Below are positions 28,294 through 33,265 of a DNA stretch of 33,265 nucleotides, one piece after another. The stretch comes from an uncultured Collinsella sp. (lineage in GTDB: Bacteria > Actinomycetota > Coriobacteriia > Coriobacteriales > Coriobacteriaceae). The position numbers and the translations under genes are program-made. The stretch is taken from assembly GCA_900540845.1 (NCBI GenBank), contig UQHS01000020.1:1-33265 (forward strand). Direction: 5' to 3'. The notes under the pieces are model-generated. The model was not told the DNA's origin. It ran no database searches and saw only the letters and a program-made list of their open reading frames with translations. The first letter of the stretch is position 1. Every line of letters begins with the position of its first letter.

Positions 28294-30882
28294 ATGTGCG
28301 ATTGCCACGAGCATTGCGGCACCGAGCGCGCAGCGCAGGAGATTCCTGCCTACAACGCCCGCGCCATTGAGGAAAAGTGGATGAAGTCCTGGGAGGAGGA
28401 CAACCTCTTCGCCGTGGATACCGATTCCACCAAGCCCAAGAAGTACGTCCTCGAGATGTTCCCGTACCCTTCGGGCGACCTGCACATGGGCCACGCGCGT
28501 AACTACACCATCGGCGACGCCATGGCGCGTCAGGCCCGCATGCGCGGTTTCGACGTGCTGCACCCTATCGGCTTCGACGCCTTTGGCCTGCCCGCGGAGA
28601 ACGCCGCCATCAAGCACAACACCCAGGCCGCCGCGTGGACGTACAAGAACATGGACCAGGCCCTCGCCACGATGAAACGCATGGGCTTCTCGTACGACAT
28701 GGACCGCTTGGTCAAGACCTGCAGCCCCGACTACTACCGCTGGGGACAGTGGATCTTCGAGAAGCTGTGGGAGCGCGGCTTGGTGTACCGCAAGAAGAAC
28801 CCGGTCAACTGGTGCCCCACGTGCGAGACGGTCCTCGCCAACGAGCAGGTGACCGAGGGTCGTTGCTGGCGCTGCGACACCGAGGTCGAGAAGCGCGATC
28901 TCGAGCAGTGGTACATCAAGATCACCGAATACGCCCAGGAGCTCCTCGACGACCTGGAGAAGCTGCCCGGCTGGCCCGAGCGCGTCAAGCAGATGCAGGC
29001 CAACTGGATCGGCCGCTCCGAGGGCGCGGAGGTCGACTTCACCCTGTGCGACTCCGAGGGCAACCCCATCCCGGGCGACAAGGGCAAGATCACCGTCTTC
29101 ACCACGCGCGCCGACACGCTGTTTGGCAACACGTTCTTCCTGCTCGCACCCGAGTACAAGGGCCTCATGGAACTTGTCGAGGGCACCGAGTACGAGGCGG
29201 CGGTGCGCGAGGTCGTGGAGGGTGCCAAGCACATCTCAGCTGTTGAGCGCGCGCAGGGCACGCTCGAGAAGCACGGTGCGTTCACGGGCCGCTACGTGAT
29301 CAACCCCGTCTCGGGCGCCAAGGTTCCCGTGTGGGTCGCCGACTACATCATCTCCGACTATGGCACCGGCGCCGTCATGGCCGTGCCGTGCGGCGACTCG
29401 CGCGACTTCGAGTTCGCCAAGAAGTACGACCTTCCCATCGTGCCGATCATCCTGTCCGAGGACGACCCGCTCTACGGGGAGCTCAAGGACGAGCAGGGCA
29501 CCCGCGTGACCTCTGTCGACTGGGACGAGGCCCTCACGTGCGAGGGCAGGCTCGTTCAGTCCGGTAAGTACACCGGCCTGATGGGCGGTAAGCATTCCGA
29601 GGGCGAGGCCGCCATCGTGGCCGACCTCGAGGCCGCGGGCACCGGCAAACGCTCGGTGCAGTTCCGCCTGCGCGACTGGCTCATCTCCCGCCAGCGTTAC
29701 TGGGGCAACCCCATCCCGGCGATTCACTGCGAGCACTGCGGTATCGTCCCCGTGCCCGAAGACCAGCTGCCCGTGACGCTGCCCGAGGACCTCGACCTCG
29801 GCGCCGGCGAGACGCTCGCCGAGTGCCGCGACTTCTACGAGACGACCTGCCCCGTGTGCGGCGCGCCCGCCCGCCGCGAGACGGACACCATGGACACCTT
29901 CACGTGCTCCAGCTGGTACTACCTGCGCTACACCGACCCGCACAACACCGAGCTGCCGTTCTCCCGCGAAGCCGCGAACCGCTTCATGCCGGTCGACAAC
30001 TACATCGGCGGCATCGAGCACGCGATCCTGCACCTGCTCTACAGTCGCTTCTTCACCAAGGCGCTGCGCGACATGGGGATGCTCGACGTCGACGAGCCCT
30101 TCACCAACCTGCTGTGCCAGGGCATGGTGAAGGACGCCAACGGCGAGACCATGTCAAAGTCCAAGGGCAACGTGGTGCCGCCGAGCTCCGTGATCGAGCC
30201 CTTCGGCGCTGACACCATGCGCCTGGCGATCCTGTTCATCGCCCCGCCCGAGAAGGATTTCGACTGGGACGAGAAGGCCGTCGAGGGTGCCAACCGCTTC
30301 ATCAAGCGCGCATGGCGCACCGTCTGGCAGCTCGTCGAGACCGCCGACTTCACCGTGAAGCTCGACAAGGCCGGCCTGTCCAAGTCCGCGCTCAAGCTGT
30401 ACCGCGAGCGTCACCGCACGCTCGCCAAGTGCACCGAGGACTTCGACCGCGGTCAGTTCAACACCGCCATCTCGGCGGTGATGGAGCTCGTGAACGCCAC
30501 CAACGCTTACCTCAACGCCGTGCCGGCCGCCGAGCGCGACACCGCCCTCACCGCGACGGTTGCCTGCGACATCGTCTCGGTGCTCGCGCCCATCTGCCCC
30601 TTCGCCTGCGAGGAGCTGTGGCACGCCGCGCTCGGTCGCGAGGGGAGCGTCTACACGGCGCCTTGGCCCGAGTTCGACGCCGCCGAGGCCGCGGCCGACG
30701 AGGTCGAGATCGCCGTCCAGGTGCTGGGCAAGATGCGCGCCCGCGTGATGGTTCCGGCCGACGCCGACGCCGGCACCATGCAGGCCGCCGCGGAGGTAGC
30801 CGCGGCCAAGCACATCGAGGGCAAGACGGTCGTCAAGGCCATCTGTGTTCCGGGCAAACTTGTAAATCTTGTGGTGAAGTAA
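28294..30882 (+). CDS. leuS: Leucine-tRNA ligase with Cys/His-rich N-terminal extension
   Basis: The 862-residue class I synthetase attaches leucine to tRNA-Leu, including the tRNA at 1628. The start at 28294 follows AGGAG. HIGH is HMGH at residues 64-67 (FPYPSGDLHMGHARNY) and KMSKS is TMSKS at 619-623. The CP1 editing domain contains TTRADTLFGNTF and GTGAVMAVPCGDSRDF. A zinc-binding insert is suggested by CPTC and CWRC and later by CEHC and CPVC. Ordinary LeuRS begins near the segment aligned with residue 19 here, so residues 1-18, with Cys2, Cys4, His5, His7 and Cys8, are an extension. The start is well supported because no alternative start codon with a signal precedes the core. Confidence 0.96.
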   Translation: MCDCHEHCGTERAAQEIPAYNARAIEEKWMKSWEEDNLFAVDTDSTKPKKYVLEMFPYPSGDLHMGHARNYTIGDAMARQARMRGFDVLHPIGFDAFGLPAENAAIKHNTQAAAWTYKNMDQALATMKRMGFSYDMDRLVKTCSPDYYRWGQWIFEKLWERGLVYRKKNPVNWCPTCETVLANEQVTEGRCWRCDTEVEKRDLEQWYIKITEYAQELLDDLEKLPGWPERVKQMQANWIGRSEGAEVDFTLCDSEGNPIPGDKGKITVFTTRADTLFGNTFFLLAPEYKGLMELVEGTEYEAAVREVVEGAKHISAVERAQGTLEKHGAFTGRYVINPVSGAKVPVWVADYIISDYGTGAVMAVPCGDSRDFEFAKKYDLPIVPIILSEDDPLYGELKDEQGTRVTSVDWDEALTCEGRLVQSGKYTGLMGGKHSEGEAAIVADLEAAGTGKRSVQFRLRDWLISRQRYWGNPIPAIHCEHCGIVPVPEDQLPVTLPEDLDLGAGETLAECRDFYETTCPVCGAPARRETDTMDTFTCSSWYYLRYTDPHNTELPFSREAANRFMPVDNYIGGIEHAILHLLYSRFFTKALRDMGMLDVDEPFTNLLCQGMVKDANGETMSKSKGNVVPPSSVIEPFGADTMRLAILFIAPPEKDFDWDEKAVEGANRFIKRAWRTVWQLVETADFTVKLDKAGLSKSALKLYRERHRTLAKCTEDFDRGQFNTAISAVMELVNATNAYLNAVPAAERDTALTATVACDIVSVLAPICPFACEELWHAALGREGSVYTAPWPEFDAAEAAADEVEIAVQVLGKMRARVMVPADADAGTMQAAAEVAAAKHIEGKTVVKAICVPGKLVNLVVK

Positions 30883-30913
30883 ACCGCAAACGAGTGGTTT
30901 TCGGATGCAGGAA

Positions 30914-30949
30914 TTGCCTTGTAAGCAGGCATTGTGCTATAGTGCACAA
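30914..30949 (+). promoter_or_regulatory. Promoter of the rimP-nusA-infB operon with overlapping dyad
   Basis: TTGCCT (30914-30919) and TATAGT (30938-30943) are 18 bp apart, a good sigma-70-type pair. TTGTGC-N6-GCACAA (30932-30949) is a perfect inverted repeat centred on the -10 element and may be an operator. Confidence 0.6.
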
Positions 30950-30968
30950 GCAAATGAAGTTGTTACGT

Positions 30969-31001
30969 AAAGGGAGTGCGGGTTCGCCCGCGCTCCCTTT
31001 T
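30969..31001 (+). terminator. Terminator-like hairpin in the rimP leader (possible attenuator)
   Basis: AAAGGGAGTGCGGG (30969-30982) pairs with CCCGCGCTCCCTTT (30987-31000) with one G-U pair around a TTCG tetraloop, followed by T and C so that TTTT ends the arm. It lies between the promoter and the rimP ribosome binding site. It may terminate a fraction of transcripts and thus attenuate the operon. Confidence 0.6.
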
Positions 31002-31020
31002 CATGAAAGAGAGGTGTTGC

Positions 31021-31515
31021 ATGGTCAAGAGCAAGCTGGAGCAGGACATCATCGACGCCCTGGAGGAGAGCGCCGGCCTGCACGGCATCGACATCGTTGA
31101 TGTCGAGGTCGTGGGCGCCACCAAGGCCCCGTGCATCCGCGTGCGCCTGGACAAGCTCGAGGGCGATCCCATCAACCTCGACGAGGTCACCGCGCAGACC
31201 GCCTGGGTGTCCGACACCGTTGAGGCGCTCGACCCCATCTCGAGCGCATATACGCTCGAGGTCAGCTCCCCGGGCATGAAGCGCCCCCTGCGCCGTCCGT
31301 CCGACTTTGCCCGCTTCGAGGGCGAGGAGGTCGAGCTCACGACCACCGCGATGGAGGGCCGCCGCTCCTACAAGGGCGTCATCGCCGCCGCGACCGACAC
31401 CTGCGTGACCATCCAACCCGAGGGCGAGGACGCCGTCACCATCTCTTATGACGATGTGAAGAAGTGCACCTTGAAGCCGGTCTTCGACTTCAAGGGCGTA
31501 AAGGAAGGAAAGTAA
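31021..31515 (+). CDS. rimP: Ribosome maturation factor RimP
   Basis: The 164-residue protein assists maturation of the 30S ribosomal subunit. The start at 31021 follows GAGAGG; the frame extends back into the leader hairpin without a signal. The N-terminal alpha/beta domain has DIVDVEVVGATKAPCIRV, and the family signature VSSPGMKRPL is at 81-90. The C-terminal beta-barrel domain follows (ELTTTAMEGRRSYKGVI). It is the first gene of the rimP-nusA-infB operon, and its stop is 2 bases before the nusA start. Autogenous control by NusA is known for this operon in E. coli, and the leader hairpin suggests something similar. Confidence 0.93.
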   Translation: MVKSKLEQDIIDALEESAGLHGIDIVDVEVVGATKAPCIRVRLDKLEGDPINLDEVTAQTAWVSDTVEALDPISSAYTLEVSSPGMKRPLRRPSDFARFEGEEVELTTTAMEGRRSYKGVIAAATDTCVTIQPEGEDAVTISYDDVKKCTLKPVFDFKGVKEGK

Positions 31516-31517
31516 CC

Positions 31518-32792
31518 ATGGCTGACGCCGATATGACCATGATGGAAGCGCTGATGCTTCTGTGCCAGGAGAAGCACGTCGACCAGCTCTACCTGCTCGA
31601 CCGCCTTGAGGCCGCCCTCGCAGATACCTATGCCAAGGTCCTCAAGCTCGAGTGGGGCGCCAAGGTCACCATCGACCGCGCGACGGGCAAGATCTACGTC
31701 TACCGCCTCGAGCCCATCGACGACTCCATGGACGAGGAGGGCAACTTCACGGAGTACGAGGAGATCGACGTCACTCCCAAGGACGTGAGCCGCCTTGCCG
31801 CTCAGACCGCCAAGGCCGAGATCAACGCCATCGTGCGCAACGCCGCCCGCGAGCAGATCTACGAGGAGTTCTCGGGCCGCAAGGGCGACCTTATCAACGG
31901 CACCGTGCTGCAGTCCACGCCCGACTTTACCATCGTGAAGATCCGCGACGGCGTCGAGGCCGAGCTGCCCCACTTCGATCAGCGCCGCAACCCCGACGAG
32001 CGCAACGAGCGCCCCAATGGCGAGCGCTACCTTCACAACCAGCACCTCAAAGCCGTCATCATCGACGTCCGCGACCCCAACTCCACGCTGCCCCCCGTGC
32101 GCGGCGAGCATTCCCGCCCGCCGATCGTCATCTCCCGTACCCACTCCGAGCTCATGCGTCGCCTGTTTGAGCAGGAGGTTCCCGAGGTGTACGACGGCAC
32201 CGTCGAGCTGAAGTCCATCGCTCGCGAGCCCGGCCAGCGCTCCAAGGTCGCCGTCCACTCCATCGACGACCGCCTCGACCCCGTGGGCGCCTGCGTCGGC
32301 CCCAAGGGCAGCCGTGTGCGCGCTGTCGTGGGCGAGCTCCGCGGTGAGCGCGTTGACGTCATCCTGTGGGATGAGGACCCGGCCGTCTACGTCGCCAACG
32401 CGCTTTCGCCGGCCAAGGTGACCCGCGTGCTCATCGATCCTGAGAAGAACTACGCCGGCGTCATCGTTCCCGATGACCAGCTTTCGCTCGCCATCGGCAA
32501 GGAGGGCCAGAACGCCCGCCTCGCCGCCCGCCTCACCGGCTGGCATATCGACATCAAGAGCGAGACGCTTGCCGCCGACATCCTCAAGAACGTGCCGCTG
32601 GCGCCCGAGCCTGCCGTCGAGGACCTGCTTGACGAGGACCTCGGCGACCTCGAGCCCGAGCGCTGCGCTTTCGTAGGCGCCGACGGATCCCAGTGCCGCA
32701 ACCAGGCCCGTCCGGGTTCCAGGTATTGCGGCGTGCACGATGAGATCTCCTACGAGTCCGATGCCTTTGCAGACGCCGAGGACCTCATCTAG
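31518..32792 (+). CDS. nusA: Transcription termination/antitermination protein NusA with a zinc-finger-like tail
   Basis: The 424-residue RNA polymerase-binding factor controls pausing, termination and antitermination. The start at 31518 follows AAGGAAGGAA. The N-terminal polymerase-binding domain (1 to about 125) is followed by an S1 domain (about 130-200), then KH domains with GACVGPKGSRVRAVVGEL and LSLAIGKEGQNARLAARL. The C-terminus is unusual: EPERCAF at 379 leads into Cys383, Cys393, Cys404 and His407 (SQCRNQARPGSRYCGVH), a pattern like small CxxxG-C-G-YC-xxH zinc fingers, and then an acidic tail. Ordinary NusA lacks this. The next gene is infB, with no ylxR (rnpM) gene between. Confidence 0.93.
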   Translation: MADADMTMMEALMLLCQEKHVDQLYLLDRLEAALADTYAKVLKLEWGAKVTIDRATGKIYVYRLEPIDDSMDEEGNFTEYEEIDVTPKDVSRLAAQTAKAEINAIVRNAAREQIYEEFSGRKGDLINGTVLQSTPDFTIVKIRDGVEAELPHFDQRRNPDERNERPNGERYLHNQHLKAVIIDVRDPNSTLPPVRGEHSRPPIVISRTHSELMRRLFEQEVPEVYDGTVELKSIAREPGQRSKVAVHSIDDRLDPVGACVGPKGSRVRAVVGELRGERVDVILWDEDPAVYVANALSPAKVTRVLIDPEKNYAGVIVPDDQLSLAIGKEGQNARLAARLTGWHIDIKSETLAADILKNVPLAPEPAVEDLLDEDLGDLEPERCAFVGADGSQCRNQARPGSRYCGVHDEISYESDAFADAEDLI

Positions 32793-32869
32793 AGCAGCGC
32801 TGTTTGCGCACCACGAGATTGTTGATTGAAGATGCGCACGCAGACGTGCGTGAGAGGTAGGTGAAAGAT

Positions 32870-33265
32870 ATGGCGAAGGTCCGTATTTCCACCCTGGCCA
32901 AGGAGTTCGGGATGACCTCCAAAGAACTCATGGGCCACCTTGAAGAGATGAAGATCCCCGCCAAGTCGGCCTCTTCGACGCTGGAAGACGCGTTCGTCTC
33001 CATGGTCAAGAAGCAGCTTGCTCCCGTGATCGAGGCTCGCGCCGCCGAGGTCGAGGCCGCGAAGCGCGCCGAGGAGGAGGCCGCCCGTGAGGCCGAGGCC
33101 GCGGAGGCAGCCAAGGAGGAGGCCGAGCGCCTCGCTGCCGAGGCTCGCCGCGAGGAGGAGCGCCGCCTGTCCCAGGAGGCCCAGGCCGCCGCAGAGGCCG
33201 CCCGTGCCGCCAAGGAGGAGGCCGAGCGCCGCGCCAAGGAGGAGGCCGAAAAGGCCGTCCGCGAG
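32870..33265 (+). CDS. infB: Translation initiation factor IF-2 (5' part, runs off the window)
   Basis: The first 132 codons are present and the frame stays open to the end of the window. The start ATG 32870 lies 4-9 bases after GGTGAAAG. The N-terminal IF2_N-type domain is clear (MAKVRISTLAKEFGMTSKEL, residues 1-50), which includes the helical DNA-binding-like fold. A long Glu/Ala/Arg-rich helical linker follows. The G domain lies outside the window. IF-2 carries initiator tRNA to the ribosome. It is third in the rimP-nusA-infB operon, 77 bp after nusA, with a CGCACG-CAGA-CGTGCG hairpin in the gap. Confidence 0.95.
   Translation, partial: MAKVRISTLAKEFGMTSKELMGHLEEMKIPAKSASSTLEDAFVSMVKKQLAPVIEARAAEVEAAKRAEEEAAREAEAAEAAKEEAERLAAEARREEERRLSQEAQAAAEAARAAKEEAERRAKEEAEKAVRE

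Overview
The window looks like a chromosomal segment of a high-GC, anaerobic gut actinobacterium of the class Coriobacteriia, with Collinsella or a close relative the best guess. The reasons are GC-rich coding sequence with strong C/G third positions, the gene content (an actinobacterial-type IMP dehydrogenase, a GlpA-like/FAD oxidoreductase/DUF1667 trio, a radical SAM maturase, a TauE/SafE exporter), and three divergent members of a Vsr/DUF559-like family. The family assignment is recalled, not searched.

Layout. 1-1378: a repeat-bearing stretch and the first DUF559-like gene (minus). 1628-5312: tRNA-Leu(UAG), trigger factor, then coupled clpP-clpX closed by a terminator. 5309-5983: a decayed antitoxin/PIN-toxin pair and intergenic direct repeats. 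6047-11176: valS, folC and a TauE/SafE exporter. 11290-16846 (all minus): a GlpA-like oxidoreductase, a second FAD oxidoreductase and DUF1667, then a secreted coiled-coil/RlpA-like protein and a radical SAM/SPASM protein with no visible start codon. 16847-18738: palindromes, tandem repeats and the second DUF559-like gene. 18739-22641: a membrane zinc-ribbon protein, thrS, a shrunken PLP-enzyme-like protein and mntP. 22717-24872: a ModE-like regulator divergent from guaB across a symmetric promoter dyad. 24940-28293: an island that looks AT-richer, with a GIY-YIG protein whose 5' end is frame-disrupted, the third DUF559-like gene and a long non-coding stretch with roughly 21-bp periodicity. 28294-33265: leuS, then the rimP-nusA-infB operon, which runs off the window.

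Most of the window is housekeeping: protein folding and turnover (tig, clpP, clpX), tRNA charging (valS, thrS, leuS), folate, guanine nucleotides, and transcription/translation factors (rimP, nusA, infB). The GlpA-like trio probably oxidises glycerol 3-phosphate or a similar 2-hydroxyacid. Accessory material sits in the gaps between these conserved blocks. The most notable points are the three nuclease-like paralogues, the frame breaks or missing starts in three genes (antitoxin, radical SAM, GIY-YIG), the palindrome pair upstream of the glp-like operon, the zinc-finger-like tail on NusA, the Cys/His-rich extension on LeuRS, and the terminator-like hairpin in the rimP leader.
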